In this document: positions 1 to 9,297 of the stretch, piece after piece
Layout of the letters: the number at the start of each line of letters is the position of its first letter
Numbering within the stretch: position 1 is the first letter of the stretch
Program-made: the position numbers and the translations under genes
Source of the DNA: an uncultured Clostridia bacterium
GTDB taxonomy: Bacteria > Bacillota > Clostridia > Oscillospirales > Acutalibacteraceae
Assembly: GCA_947305635.1 (NCBI GenBank)
Contig: CAMZEG010000004.1
Location: forward strand, 1-35,713
Reading direction: 5' to 3'
DNA length: 35,713 nt
Notes under the pieces: model-generated
Told to the model about the DNA's origin: nothing
Database searches by the model: none
The model's input: the letters and a program-made list of their open reading frames with translations, nothing else

Positions 1-1
1 A

Positions 2-1030
2 ATGACATATTTGACAAGAATGGTTGCGTTTTTGATCACGGTGTTTCTGGGCCTGTTCAGCGTTGTGGGCACACCGACATGGAAGCGGGAAGCGCCGCTT
101 CGGGTGGCAGCCTATATCGTTGTCAGCGACGTGGAAGCGGCAAAAGCTTTAGACGATTCTCATCTTGATGATTTGACGGATATTATTCTGATCGGCAACA
201 CCGGCTGGTTCGGAACGGACGGAAAGCTGCATATGGCAGAAGCATTCGGCGATGTTGCCGCCTGGTTTCGTGCCCGCACGGCAAAGAACCACACCCGATT
301 GCTGGTGACGATCGGCGGTCCCGGCGCTTCGGAAGGCACGGACGTTACAGAACGGTTTGAATCGCAGGCGGCAAACCATAAGCTGGCATTTGACAGCGGT
401 GTGCTGGAAACTGAGATCCGGCAGATGCTGGAGACCTATGCGCTCGACGGCGTCAACTTCGATTATGAATTTCCGGGCACGCCGCAGCGCGAAAAGGAGT
501 TCAGCGCGTTTCTCGTTTCGCTGGATAAGGTGCTCAAAGACGATTATCTGATCACGGCCGCGCTGTCCTCGGGCTGGTGCAAAAACACGACGCCGGAAGC
601 GATTGCGGCGCTGGATACCGTGCAGTTGATGGATTATGATCTTTGGGACAGAACCGGCGCGCACGCCACGCTGGGTATCGGGAAGGGCTGCGTAGAGGAA
701 ATGCTGGAAACCGGGTTTTCCAAGGAGCAAATCGACCTCGGACTTGCCTTTTATGCGCGGCCGACAACGCAGGAAGCGTATTGGTATGATTACAAGGAGT
801 ACTATAAAACCATGGACCGCTACGGCTTTGCGCCGGACGAAGCGCACGGCTTGACGGCGAGCTTTAACACCCCGCGCGAAACCTATTTGAAAACGCTTTG
901 GGCCAAGCGCAACGGGCTGGGCGGCGTGTTTGTCTGGCACTATGCCTGCGACGTGCCGGCGGACAACTGTGCGTCGCTGTTCAATCAGGTGATGCGGGCG
1001 AAAAACGGCTTGCTGCGTGCAGGCAGATAG
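2..1030 (+). CDS. Secreted glycoside hydrolase family 18 (chitinase-like) protein
   Basis: The 342-residue reading frame carries the GH18 active-site signature DGVNFDYE at residues 149-156. E156 is the expected acid/base, and N152 stands where many chitinases have Asp. The N-terminus (residues 1-24) is hydrophobic and looks like a signal peptide or uncleaved anchor, so the enzyme probably acts outside the membrane on a beta-1,4-GlcNAc-type substrate. Only one base lies upstream, so the ribosome binding site and true start cannot be checked. The presence of a signal-like N-terminus argues that little is missing. The barrel end is also GH18-like (LGGVFVWHYACD near residue 308). It converges on the transporter at 1134-2582. 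GH18 proteins also include endoglycosidases and non-catalytic lectins, and the substrate is not determined. Confidence 0.8.
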   Translation: MTYLTRMVAFLITVFLGLFSVVGTPTWKREAPLRVAAYIVVSDVEAAKALDDSHLDDLTDIILIGNTGWFGTDGKLHMAEAFGDVAAWFRARTAKNHTRLLVTIGGPGASEGTDVTERFESQAANHKLAFDSGVLETEIRQMLETYALDGVNFDYEFPGTPQREKEFSAFLVSLDKVLKDDYLITAALSSGWCKNTTPEAIAALDTVQLMDYDLWDRTGAHATLGIGKGCVEEMLETGFSKEQIDLGLAFYARPTTQEAYWYDYKEYYKTMDRYGFAPDEAHGLTASFNTPRETYLKTLWAKRNGLGGVFVWHYACDVPADNCASLFNQVMRAKNGLLRAGR

Positions 1031-1133
1031 GACTGCTCAAGCCCTGCCCTGCGGCGGCGCAACTGATGAATCAACAAAAAATCCTGCTTCGGAGCATCGA
1101 CCCTGTCCGTTGTTTCTTTGCGCTTTTACGCGA
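1031..1133. other. Convergent intergenic gap without a clear terminator
   Basis: About 100 bases separate the GH18 stop from the stop of the opposing transporter. Only a 4-bp hairpin (TGCT-TCGG-AGCA, near 1092) is visible and it has no T-tract. No gene or strong intrinsic terminator is seen. Confidence 0.4.
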
Positions 1134-2582
1134 TCATTTGTATGCTTTCGACAGCCGCTCCTTGGCTTCCTCCTCGGTGATCTTGCCCGTGTTGCAGTCG
1201 ATCATCACCTGCACGTCCTTGTCCCTGAGATCGTAGAACAGCCAGACAAGATAGGCCAGCAGGCCGCCGATCGCGGGGATCAGCATGTAGATCAGCCAGA
1301 GCATGTTCAGCGCGTGCGTTGTCTGCGTCACGCCGCTTTGCTCCAGCTCCTGGAACGAGCCGACCTCCACCATCTGCCAGCCGACGGACTTGAGCCCCAG
1401 CAGGAACAGCCCGAGCGCGCTCGCGATCGAGCCGGTCAGCTTTGCCATGAACGTCTGGACCGCGAAGGTGATACCCTTCGCCTCGGTGCCGCTCTTGTAG
1501 CGGCCGTACTCGGCGCAGTCCGGCGTGAACATGAACATTTCGAGGCCGACGACCGAAAGCGGGATCGAGCGCAGGGTGAACAGCGCGATATAGACGATCA
1601 CGTTCCCGTAGCCGACGAGCCATGTCACGACGCTGAAGATCACATACAGCAGCATGCACACGCGGTAGACCTTCATCTTGTCGAACCGGCGGATCAGATT
1701 CGGCAGCACGAGCGCGATGACCAGCTGCGGGATCGTGCCCACGGCGCCGACCACGAGCGAAAACAGCGCGCTGTGGAACAGATAGTAGGAGACATAGAGG
1801 CCGAACGCGTTGCCGACGTTCAGCGCGGAATAGAAGAACAGGCCGAAGTAATACAGCAGCAGATACTTGTTGTGCACGAGATAGGAGAGCATCCGCCGGA
1901 TCGTAAACTGCTCCTCGCTTTCCGCGTGGAAGCGCTCCTGCAGCTTGAACGACGCGGGCAGCATCAGCGCAAAAGCGATCACACAGATGATCAGCGTGAT
2001 GACGCCGTAGTTCATGCCGACCTTTTCGCTGACCAGCACCGTTGTCAGCGTGGACGTGATGCCGACGCCGATGTAGGTGGAAATGCTCTTGTAGGACTGG
2101 ACGGTATTGCGCTCGTCCACGCTCTGGCTCATCGACGTCAGGATGCCGAAGATCGGCACGTCGCACAGCGTATAGGCGGTGTCCCAGAGCATATAGGCCA
2201 CGGCGAACCAGCCCAGCTTCACCGCCTGCGAGCTGCCGGCGGGAATGGTGAAGGTCAGAATCGTCGTGATCGGGATCAGCACGGTCGACACGCGGATCCA
2301 GGGCAGATACTTTTTCCCGCTTTTGAATTTGACCGCGTCAAAGATCACGCCGAACAGCGTGTCGTTCACGGCGTCCCAGATCTTGACCGCCAGCATCACC
2401 GCGGCGGATTTGATCGGGTCCACGCCGAGAAACAGCAGATAGGTCGTGAGACACACATTGAACAGCGTGTAGATCATGTTCTGCCCGGCAAAGTAGGAAT
2501 AATAGCTCAACCGCTCGCCCGGTTCGGTGGACCAGCCTTCGCGCGTGGCGAAGATCTCTCGCACTTTGGCTGCGATTTGCAT
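1134..2582 (-). CDS. GPH-family (MFS) sugar:cation symporter
   Basis: This 482-residue polytopic membrane protein belongs to the glycoside-pentoside-hexuronide:cation symporter group. The loop after the second membrane segment reads WDAVNDTLFGVIFD, a form of the family signature WDxxNDPxxGxxxD, with Thr in place of the usual Pro. About 12 membrane segments are visible. It probably imports a glycoside or sugar with Na+ or H+. The start at 2582 was chosen because GAGGGA lies 7 bases upstream and the protein then begins in the usual way. An in-frame start at 2648 would overlap the aldo/keto reductase. It is the last gene of the seven-gene operon, 40 bases after the reductase, consistent with uptake of products released by the secreted hydrolases. 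The exact substrate is unknown. Confidence 0.85.
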   Translation of the reverse strand: MQIAAKVREIFATREGWSTEPGERLSYYSYFAGQNMIYTLFNVCLTTYLLFLGVDPIKSAAVMLAVKIWDAVNDTLFGVIFDAVKFKSGKKYLPWIRVSTVLIPITTILTFTIPAGSSQAVKLGWFAVAYMLWDTAYTLCDVPIFGILTSMSQSVDERNTVQSYKSISTYIGVGITSTLTTVLVSEKVGMNYGVITLIICVIAFALMLPASFKLQERFHAESEEQFTIRRMLSYLVHNKYLLLYYFGLFFYSALNVGNAFGLYVSYYLFHSALFSLVVGAVGTIPQLVIALVLPNLIRRFDKMKVYRVCMLLYVIFSVVTWLVGYGNVIVYIALFTLRSIPLSVVGLEMFMFTPDCAEYGRYKSGTEAKGITFAVQTFMAKLTGSIASALGLFLLGLKSVGWQMVEVGSFQELEQSGVTQTTHALNMLWLIYMLIPAIGGLLAYLVWLFYDLRDKDVQVMIDCNTGKITEEEAKERLSKAYK

Positions 2583-2622
2583 AGGCGTCCCTCGTTTCGT
2601 TTCAGATTGGGGGTCTGTGCGG

Positions 2623-3537
2623 TTACGGCAGGCGGAAGCCCGCGGCAAGATACAAAGCGTACCAGTCCTCGCGCGTCAGTTCGACGTCGGCGCCGGCGGC
2701 GATCTCGCGGATCCTTTGCGGCGTCACGGAGCCGGAAATCAGCTGCATGTTCGCCGGGTGGCGCAAAATCCACGCGGCGGCGACGGCGGTCGGCGAAACG
2801 CCGTACTGTTCGCCCAGCCGCTGCAGCGCCTCGTTCAGCGCGGGGTATTTCTCGTTGTCGCCGATGAACGGGCCTTCGAAGAAGCCGCCCTGAAACGGCG
2901 ACCACGTCTGGATGGTGATCCCTTTGATCCGCAGGTATTCCAGCGCGCTGCCGTCGTGCATCACGGATTCCGCGTTCTTCATATTGACGTTCAGCCCGGA
3001 TGTCACAAGCCCGGATTCCGGCAAAGAGAACTGCAGCTGATCCGCCACGATCGGCTGTCTGACCGCGGTTTTCAGCAGCTCGATCTGCATCGGGTTATGG
3101 TTGGAGACGCCGAAACGGAGCACCTTGCCGGCGCGTTCCAGCTCGTCGAACGCCGCGGCGACCTCCTCGGGCTCCATCAGCGTGTCGGGACGGTGCAGCA
3201 AAAGCACGTCGACATGGTCGGTGCGCAGGCGGCGCAGCGAGCCTTCCACAGCGGAAAGGATATGCGCTTTGGAAAAGTCGTAGCAGCCCTTGCGGATGCC
3301 GCATTTCGTCTGGATCGTGATCTTGTCCCGCATGGACGGGTGCGACGAAAGCCAGTCGCCGAAGACTTCTTCACACCGGCCGCCGCCGTAGATATCCGCG
3401 TGATCGAAAAAGTCGATTCCGCAGTCCAGCGCCGTACCGATGACCCGGTCCGGCGTTTCTTTTGCATCCGTCAACCGCATGCAGCCCATGGCGACGGCAG
3501 AAACCGGCAGTTGCCCGCCGAGCAGTCGTTGTTTCAT
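2623..3537 (-). CDS. Aldo/keto reductase
   Basis: A 304-residue NAD(P)H-dependent oxidoreductase with a TIM-barrel fold. The family tetrad is visible: D45 and Y50 in the stretch FFDHADIYGGG, K78 in QTKCG, and H115 in LLLHRPD. The C-terminal cofactor-binding region contains the typical LISGSVTPQRIRE segment. The overall pattern resembles the YdhF/oxidoreductase branch of the superfamily. AGGAGG lies 8 bases before the ATG. The gene begins 15 bases after the alpha/beta hydrolase stop and belongs to the same operon. It probably reduces a sugar- or aldehyde-like carbonyl in the cytoplasm, but the substrate cannot be read from sequence. Confidence 0.88.
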   Translation of the reverse strand: MKQRLLGGQLPVSAVAMGCMRLTDAKETPDRVIGTALDCGIDFFDHADIYGGGRCEEVFGDWLSSHPSMRDKITIQTKCGIRKGCYDFSKAHILSAVEGSLRRLRTDHVDVLLLHRPDTLMEPEEVAAAFDELERAGKVLRFGVSNHNPMQIELLKTAVRQPIVADQLQFSLPESGLVTSGLNVNMKNAESVMHDGSALEYLRIKGITIQTWSPFQGGFFEGPFIGDNEKYPALNEALQRLGEQYGVSPTAVAAAWILRHPANMQLISGSVTPQRIREIAAGADVELTREDWYALYLAAGFRLP

Positions 3538-3552
3538 TGTTGTGTCCTCCTA

Positions 3553-4224
3553 TTATGTCGCTGCGTCTTCCGGCAGCACGGATAAAATGTAGTCCGCGAT
3601 CTTCGTGCTGCGCATGATATAGCCCGTGTGACCCGCCTTCGCAAAGATCTTCAGCTTTGCGCAGGGGATCGTCTCGGCGATATGCGCGGTGTGATCGGGT
3701 TTGATCACGTCTTTTTCTCCCGCGGTCACGAAGGTCGGCACCTGAATGCGGCGCAGCATCTCGTCCGTGATGTCCGGTTCGCGCAGCATGATGCGCATCT
3801 TGTCGCTGCGGTCGACATGGCTCCAGAGTCGGAAGAACCGCAGCGGGAGATCTTTGGTGCTGTCCGGCCGCAGGCTCGCGCCGCTGACGATGAGGGCGGA
3901 GAGCAGGTCGGGACAGCGGGACGCGAGCAGCAGCCCGATGATTCCGCCGTCGGAAAAGCCGTAGAAGACCGGCTTTTCGAGACCGAGCACTTGGATAAAC
4001 TGCAGCATATCCTCCGCCATGTCCTCGTAATGCAGCGTTTTCACCTTCTGGCTTTTGCCGTGGTCGCGGGAATCCGGGAGATAGACCGTGTAGCGCTGCG
4101 CGAGCGTCTTTGCCGCGCGGCGGAAGATTCTGTGGTCCATGCTGTTGCAGTGGACCATGACGAGCGGTTTCCCGCTGCCGATTGTTTCATAATACAGCCT
4201 GACGCCGTTGACAGTGATATCCAT
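3553..4224 (-). CDS. Alpha/beta-fold hydrolase
   Basis: A 223-residue cytoplasmic hydrolase with the full alpha/beta triad: nucleophile S91 in GFSDGG, acid D172 in GEKDVI and base H199 in KAGHTGYI. The oxyanion-loop region is VMVHCNSMDHRIF near residue 22. No signal peptide is present, so unlike the two lipolytic proteins upstream in the operon it acts inside the cell, perhaps on an imported ester. AAGGA lies 6 bases before the ATG, and the stop of the nitroreductase-like gene lies inside this ribosome binding region (3-base gap), indicating tight co-translation. Substrate unknown. Confidence 0.85.
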   Translation of the reverse strand: MDITVNGVRLYYETIGSGKPLVMVHCNSMDHRIFRRAAKTLAQRYTVYLPDSRDHGKSQKVKTLHYEDMAEDMLQFIQVLGLEKPVFYGFSDGGIIGLLLASRCPDLLSALIVSGASLRPDSTKDLPLRFFRLWSHVDRSDKMRIMLREPDITDEMLRRIQVPTFVTAGEKDVIKPDHTAHIAETIPCAKLKIFAKAGHTGYIMRSTKIADYILSVLPEDAAT

Positions 4225-4227
4225 CCG

Positions 4228-5040
4228 TTATCCTTCCAGCAGATAGGTTGCGATATAGTCGGTGTCCGGATCGGCCGCAAGACCGGGGTCTTCAATTGCG
4301 AACGCGGCGGGAATGCCACATTCCTGCGCGGCCAGCGCGAAATGGCAGAGCGCGATGCCGAGATCCACCTTCTGGATATCCCAGGCGTCCGGCGCGACGG
4401 CTTTGCTGTGCTTTACATAAAAGTGGACCCGGTCGCCGCAGACAACGGCGCGCCACGGCTGTTTGTTGACGGCGGACGGGGCAAGGCGCACCGCTTCGAG
4501 CACGTCCTGCAGTTTGCCCGCATTTTCAGGCGAGAGGGGACGGTCGAACGCACCTTCAAAGAACAGCGTTTCGAACGGCAGACGGCTGTCCGCCCTGACG
4601 CCCTTGCGCATCACGGTTTCGCGCAGCGACATCTTTTTTGCCGGATAGCCGAGCGGCGTGACGCACGGCATCACTTCGCCGTCCGCGAGGCTGACCGCCC
4701 GCTCAAATGCGTCGCGGTCCATCGTCCCGGCGATCCAGGTGGTGCCGACGCCGATCGACGCGGCATAGAGCACGATCTGCTCCATCGAATAGCCGAACGC
4801 GGCCTCGGCGTTCGGAACGCGCCGCATTTTGCCGGCAAGGAAGGCGTCTTCGCCGACGATCACGGGGCTGGAAAGGCCGGTCTCCTTCCCATCCAGCAGC
4901 TGCCAGGCGATCGGGAGCTGAAACGGATTTTCGGCGGCCGCGGCATACGCCATGATGCTTTGAATATCCCGCTCGCGCAGCGGCTTGCCGTCAAAGGTGC
5001 GCACGCTTCTTCTGGTGTGGATAACGTCGATGACAGACAT
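4228..5040 (-). CDS. Nitroreductase-like FMN protein (TM1586 type)
   Basis: A 270-residue protein that starts like nitroreductases (VIHTRRSVRTFDGKPL, the FMN phosphate-binding Arg pair). It has a second half with LAPSAVNKQPWRAVV, the other flavin-contacting stretch. This doubled arrangement, with the conserved halves in one chain, matches the putative TM1586-type nitroreductase domain rather than the short NfsB type. The start at 5040 is preferred: AAGGAG sits 8 bases upstream, while the upstream in-frame GTG at 5049 overlaps that site. It lies between the SGNH esterase (18-base gap) and the hydrolase in the operon. It probably uses FMN and NAD(P)H to reduce an unknown acceptor. Confidence 0.75.
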   Translation of the reverse strand: MSVIDVIHTRRSVRTFDGKPLRERDIQSIMAYAAAAENPFQLPIAWQLLDGKETGLSSPVIVGEDAFLAGKMRRVPNAEAAFGYSMEQIVLYAASIGVGTTWIAGTMDRDAFERAVSLADGEVMPCVTPLGYPAKKMSLRETVMRKGVRADSRLPFETLFFEGAFDRPLSPENAGKLQDVLEAVRLAPSAVNKQPWRAVVCGDRVHFYVKHSKAVAPDAWDIQKVDLGIALCHFALAAQECGIPAAFAIEDPGLAADPDTDYIATYLLEG

Positions 5041-5058
5041 GGTCAGCACTCCTTTCGT

Positions 5059-5901
5059 TTACCGTACAAATACGCGGCGGATCACGGACAGCAGATGGAA
5101 GAAGCGTCCGTACAGATTCACGAAGATCGTGAAGATCCCGGTGCCGCGCGCGTCGGCGCCCGGCGTTTGAATCACGGGTTCGGTTTCGCTGCCGATGCCG
5201 TTGTCAAACAGCGTCTGCAGCACGACCCGCGCAATCTTTTCGTTGCCCTGCGCGCTTGGGTGGATGCGGTCCTTGGCGAAGTCTTTTTCCGAATCGGTCA
5301 GTGCCTGCGCCACATCCGCGACAAGGATCTCTCCCGGATTTGCTTCGGCAAAGGCCCAAAGCTTCGCGTTGAGCCGGTCCGCGCCGCGTTGATAGACGTC
5401 GCCGACATAGCCGGTCTGCGGATTGTAAAGCGTCTGCAGCACAATCGCCGTATCCGCGTTCAGCGCGCGGATCTCGTTGATGATCGTGCCCAGATCCTCG
5501 TAAAAGCCAGCGGCGATCTCGTCAAAGCGGGCGTAATTCTGCGTGACGATCCCGTCGTACAAAAGCCCGTTGATATTGCCGAGCAAGAAGTTGTTGCCGC
5601 CGATGGAAATGCTGATGATATCGGCGCTTTGAATCGCCGCGCGGACAGCTTCGGTTTCCATCCTGCGCAGCAGGTTGGCGGTGGTGTGTCCCGGCACGGC
5701 ATAGTTTTCATAGGCGTAGCCGTTGGTGTCGGCGACGATTTTGCCGTAGACGGCCTCTTTCGGGTTGGAAAGCCCGGAGCCGTACGCGATGGAATCGCCG
5801 AGCACGACATAGCGGGTCGGTTCCACTGCGCCCGCTGTCAGACTCAGCAGGCTCAGCAGCAAGGCGATGCAAAGGAATACAGAGAGAACGCGTTGTTTCA
5901 T
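5059..5901 (-). CDS. Secreted SGNH/GDSL-type esterase with amphipathic C-terminal tail
   Basis: A 280-residue exported esterase. Residues 1-25 form a signal peptide (MKQR, long hydrophobic core, AGA cleavage site). The SGNH blocks are present: GDS with S37 in VVLGDSIAYG, Gly in the second block, GGNN in ISIGGNNF, and the Asp/His pair in DRIHPSAQG. It should cleave acyl or acetyl esters, for example on carbohydrates. The last 25 residues are unusual: an aromatic, hydrophobic and basic stretch (FVNLYGRFFHLLSVIRR) after a linker, which may bind the membrane. The start at 5901 has AAGGAGG 8 bases upstream. An in-frame start at 5964 would overlap the lipase gene and hide the signal peptide. Third gene of the operon. 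Confidence 0.85.
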   Translation of the reverse strand: MKQRVLSVFLCIALLLSLLSLTAGAVEPTRYVVLGDSIAYGSGLSNPKEAVYGKIVADTNGYAYENYAVPGHTTANLLRRMETEAVRAAIQSADIISISIGGNNFLLGNINGLLYDGIVTQNYARFDEIAAGFYEDLGTIINEIRALNADTAIVLQTLYNPQTGYVGDVYQRGADRLNAKLWAFAEANPGEILVADVAQALTDSEKDFAKDRIHPSAQGNEKIARVVLQTLFDNGIGSETEPVIQTPGADARGTGIFTIFVNLYGRFFHLLSVIRRVFVR

Positions 5902-5933
5902 TATGGGTGCCTCCTTCATGCTTTTGTTTTGTT

Positions 5934-6662
5934 TCAGCGCGCCGCGGCGTCGCCGTAAGCGCAAATATCAGCGGGGTTAAAGCGCAGCGCGGCGCCGCCT
6001 CCCTTTTCGCCGAACACGTCATAGTCGCCCCAGACGTCGTTGCGGACGTAGGATTCATTGTGGGCGCCGTCCGGGTTCAGGAAGTAGTGGCCGTTTTCGC
6101 GGTGCGCCGTACGGATCTGGCGGATGAGGGCGCAAAGAGACGTGCTGCGGATATACGGGATCATGTCCAGAATGTCCGTCAGCCGGTGCAGAGAGCCTTC
6201 GCCCTCGCCTTCAACTTCTTCAAGTGGAGAGCCGCCGCACAGCACGTTGAGGATCTCATACGTTTCCTGCAGCTGTTTGTCGCAGCGCAGATGCTGCGCC
6301 GTCATGCCGCCGAGACTGTGGCCGGCGAAGACCAGCGCCGCGCCCGCGGGGACGGTCTGCAGCAAGACGTCTTTGACAAACGCGGCATAGACGCCGGTGC
6401 CGCCGCCGTTCTGGCTGTTGACCTGGCCGCCGACCGTTTTCATGCCCAGCAGCGCGACGAGATAGACGTTGCGGCTTTCGCCGTCCTTTGTCAGAACGGC
6501 CGGCACGATGCGCAGCGGCGTCGTGTACGCTTTGCTGACGATGACAAAATCCAGCAGGTCGGCCGCCGTCGAAAAATCGGCCGGCGGCGTTCCGGCAAAC
6601 GCGACGAACGCGAAGATAAAACAAAGGATCAGACAAAGAAGCGCGGAAAGCGTCTTTTTCAT
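5934..6662 (-). CDS. Secreted class-3-type lipase / Mbeg1-like serine hydrolase
   Basis: A 242-residue protein with a signal peptide (MKKTLSALLC and a hydrophobic core up to AFAGT) and the lipase elbow GHSLGG with S116. A plausible acid is D163 or D166 (TDILDMIPYI), and a plausible base is H201 (GAHNESYV). The pattern fits the lipase class 3 / DUF2974 group. It would act outside the membrane on an ester or lipid. The start at 6662 has GAGG 8 bases upstream. The in-frame GTG at 6671 lies in that site and is unlikely. The GH3 stop lies 12 bases upstream, so the two are co-transcribed. Substrate unknown. Confidence 0.75.
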   Translation of the reverse strand: MKKTLSALLCLILCFIFAFVAFAGTPPADFSTAADLLDFVIVSKAYTTPLRIVPAVLTKDGESRNVYLVALLGMKTVGGQVNSQNGGGTGVYAAFVKDVLLQTVPAGAALVFAGHSLGGMTAQHLRCDKQLQETYEILNVLCGGSPLEEVEGEGEGSLHRLTDILDMIPYIRSTSLCALIRQIRTAHRENGHYFLNPDGAHNESYVRNDVWGDYDVFGEKGGGAALRFNPADICAYGDAAAR

Positions 6663-6674
6663 TTCGGTCACCTC

Positions 6675-9263
6675 TTAAAGAATATAGCGGAACAGGTAGA
6701 TTATAACATTGGCAATGTTGTTCAGAACATAGCGCAGCAGAGAGAACAGATAGGGGAACGAGAAGTTCCATTCGCGCGGGGTGTCCAGCGCGTCGAGGAG
6801 CGAATCGTCGTACTGCCGCTCCGGATGCAAAAACGCTTTGGTGTGCATCTTGCCCTTGCAAAGGTGGCGGACCGCTTCGCGCAGCGCCGTGCCGAAGCCG
6901 ACCGGATCGCGCCGGTACGCCTCTTTCATGGCGATCACATGCGACGGCTTTTGCAGCGACCAGACGCCGGTCAGCATCGTGTCGTTGCCGTTGTAGACGG
7001 CGATGACGGGACTCATGTAGCCTTTGCCGGTGAAGTTGATGGAGTAATCCGAGATTACATAGCCGTCAAAGCCCCACTCCTTGCGCAGCAGATCCTGCAG
7101 CAGGGCGCTGCTCGCGCCGCACCAGTCAGGGCCGATCCGGTTAAAGGCGCTCATCACGCCGACGGTGCCGCCTTCCTTGACGGGCCGCTCGAACGCACGC
7201 AGATACAGCTCGCGGATCGTCTGCTCATTTGCCCAGGTGAACAGTTCGCCGCGGTTGGAATCCTGATCGTTCATCACGAAATGCTTGACGGTCGTCACAA
7301 GCTCATAGCGGTTGGCGCCGCGGATGATCGCCGTGCCGCAGACGCCGGACAGCAGCGGATCTTCCGAAAAATATTCGAAGTTCCGGCCGCCCATCGGGTT
7401 GCGGTGCAGATTCACGGCGGGGGCGTACCAGACATCCTCGCCCATCGACGCCGCTTCCTTGCCGGCTCCTTCGCCGAGCCGTTCGGCCAGCGCGGCGTTC
7501 CAGGTGCAGGCGATCGCCGTTTCACAGGGATAGGCCGTGCCGCTGTCGACATAGACAAGGCCGTGTCTGCCCTTGACGGAGGATGGGCCGTCGTTGTCTT
7601 CCGTTGCCGGAATTCCGAGCCGCGCGACGCCCTGCGTTTCATAGCCGGAATGGATCACGAGGTCGATCATTTCGTCGAGCGTCAGCTGGTCAAGGAAGGC
7701 TTCCCACTTGCTTTCGTCGGCGGCAACATCCCGCAGCGTAATCGGCGTGTCGTATTTGACGCCGATTCTCGGCGCTTCTCCGCCGGTTGCGGGGGCGGGG
7801 AGGACGTCTTTGTTCTTGACACTGTCGTCCGCGGTCAGCTGCCGCAGCGCGGGCACGGCGCCGTCTTTGCGCGAAAGCACGGACAAGCCGTTATCGGCGG
7901 ACGAGAACAGGTTGCGGATCGGCGCGCCGGTTTTGTCGTCGGTCTTGTAGACGGTCTCCTCCAACCGGAAGGTCGTTTCGGCGCAGGGCGCGCGGACGCT
8001 GTCGCCGAAAAAGAGCCGGTACTCGCCCGCGTCGAGGACATACGCCTGCTTGTCTGCCTGATCGTAGGACGCCATCTCGCGCAGCGGCAGAGAAAGCGTT
8101 ACGCGCTCGCTTTCGCCGGGCATGAGCAGCTTCGTTTTCGCAAACGCGCCGAGGACCACGGCGCTTTTTTCAATCCCGCCGGGCGTGTAAGGCGCGCTGT
8201 AATAGAGCTGTACGACCTCCTTGCCGGGACAGTCGCCCGTGTTGCGGACCGTGACCTGCGCCTGAAGGGCGTCGCCGGTACGGACGAAGGAGGCGTCCGT
8301 TTTTGCAAAGGCGGTGTACGAGAGTCCGTAGCCGAACGGGAACTGCACCTTTTTCGGCGCGAAAGTTTCAAAATAGCGGTAGCCGACGTAGATGCCCTCG
8401 CTGTATTCGACATAGTGCTCGCCGTTGTCGTAGGCGTGGGTGCCGAAGCAGACCGAGGACGGGTGATCTTCGATTTGGTACGCGACGGTGTCCGCGAGCC
8501 TGCCCGAGGGGGAGACTTCGCCCGAGAGCACCTTCGCCGCGCCCTCAAAGCCGAATTCGCCGGGGATCCAGACCAGCAGCGCGGCCTTGATACTGTCGTA
8601 TTGCTCCAGCCAGCCCATCTCCATCACGTTGCCGGTGTTGAACAGCACGATCACCTCGGAGAAAGCGGACGTCACTGTTTCCACCAGGCGCGTTTCTTCT
8701 TTGGAAAGCCGCAGCGTGTCGGCGGAAAGGTCGCTGCCCTCCGCGCTGGTGCGGCTGATCACGAGCAGCGCCGTCTCGCTGAACGCGGTCGCCTGCCGCA
8801 TGACGGCGTCGGTCAGATACTTCACCGGCATTTCGTCGAGCGCGCTTTTCGCGAGCGCGAGCTGCAGGAGATTGTTGATCACCGTGTTGTCCGTTTTCGG
8901 CGAAAAGGCGCGCACATGCTTTTCGTAAAGCTGTTTCAGCGCGGGGTTGTACGCGATGCCCGCGCTTTCCAGCGCTTCATACAGACTGACGGGATCGTCG
9001 GTCGTCACGGCGCCCGAGCCGGCCCCGCCGTAAAACGGCTGAACGGAGCCCGCGCCGAAGACGTTGACGCGTTTATGACGCAGCGGCAGCGCGCCGTCCT
9101 CGTTTTTCAGCAGCACGACGCCTTCGCTTTCGATTTCGACGGCGAGCGCTCTGGTCTCGGCGGCGACGGATGCGTCCAGCGATCCGCTTTTTCCCGCGGC
9201 AAACAGCGCCCAGACGGGCAGCATCAACAGGCAAAGCAGCCCGGCGGCGATTCTTTTTTTCAT
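6675..9263 (-). CDS. Exported GH3 beta-glycosidase with permuted domain order
   Basis: An 862-residue glycoside hydrolase family 3 enzyme. The domain order is reversed. The alpha/beta sandwich domain comes first (LLKNEDGALPL near residue 52, VLSGEVSPSGRLADTV near 245). The fibronectin III-like part follows (GKEVVQLYYSAPY near 347). The TIM barrel comes last (ATEDNDGPSS, GRNFEYFSEDP, KHFVMND). The nucleophile is D739 in GYVISDY. Such permuted GH3 enzymes are known from rumen Clostridia. A signal-like N-terminus (MKKRIAAGLLCLLML) and a hydrophobic, aromatic C-terminal tail (ending IIYLFRYIL) suggest an exported, membrane-held enzyme. The start at 9263 has GAGG about 6 bases upstream. First gene of the operon. 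Likely substrate is a beta-linked oligosaccharide, not defined further. Confidence 0.9.
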   Translation of the reverse strand: MKKRIAAGLLCLLMLPVWALFAAGKSGSLDASVAAETRALAVEIESEGVVLLKNEDGALPLRHKRVNVFGAGSVQPFYGGAGSGAVTTDDPVSLYEALESAGIAYNPALKQLYEKHVRAFSPKTDNTVINNLLQLALAKSALDEMPVKYLTDAVMRQATAFSETALLVISRTSAEGSDLSADTLRLSKEETRLVETVTSAFSEVIVLFNTGNVMEMGWLEQYDSIKAALLVWIPGEFGFEGAAKVLSGEVSPSGRLADTVAYQIEDHPSSVCFGTHAYDNGEHYVEYSEGIYVGYRYFETFAPKKVQFPFGYGLSYTAFAKTDASFVRTGDALQAQVTVRNTGDCPGKEVVQLYYSAPYTPGGIEKSAVVLGAFAKTKLLMPGESERVTLSLPLREMASYDQADKQAYVLDAGEYRLFFGDSVRAPCAETTFRLEETVYKTDDKTGAPIRNLFSSADNGLSVLSRKDGAVPALRQLTADDSVKNKDVLPAPATGGEAPRIGVKYDTPITLRDVAADESKWEAFLDQLTLDEMIDLVIHSGYETQGVARLGIPATEDNDGPSSVKGRHGLVYVDSGTAYPCETAIACTWNAALAERLGEGAGKEAASMGEDVWYAPAVNLHRNPMGGRNFEYFSEDPLLSGVCGTAIIRGANRYELVTTVKHFVMNDQDSNRGELFTWANEQTIRELYLRAFERPVKEGGTVGVMSAFNRIGPDWCGASSALLQDLLRKEWGFDGYVISDYSINFTGKGYMSPVIAVYNGNDTMLTGVWSLQKPSHVIAMKEAYRRDPVGFGTALREAVRHLCKGKMHTKAFLHPERQYDDSLLDALDTPREWNFSFPYLFSLLRYVLNNIANVIIYLFRYIL

Positions 9264-9297
9264 GTGCGACCTCTTCCTTTTTTCATCGGTTTTTTTC

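Noticed and set aside
1017-2867. A plus-strand open frame of 616 codons
   Set aside because: Antisense to the GPH transporter and reductase genes; rich in Gln, His, Asp and Arg with no recognisable domain.
3628-5958. A plus-strand open frame of 776 codons
   Set aside because: Antisense to the hydrolase, nitroreductase-like and esterase genes, which have start sites, catalytic residues and operon spacing.
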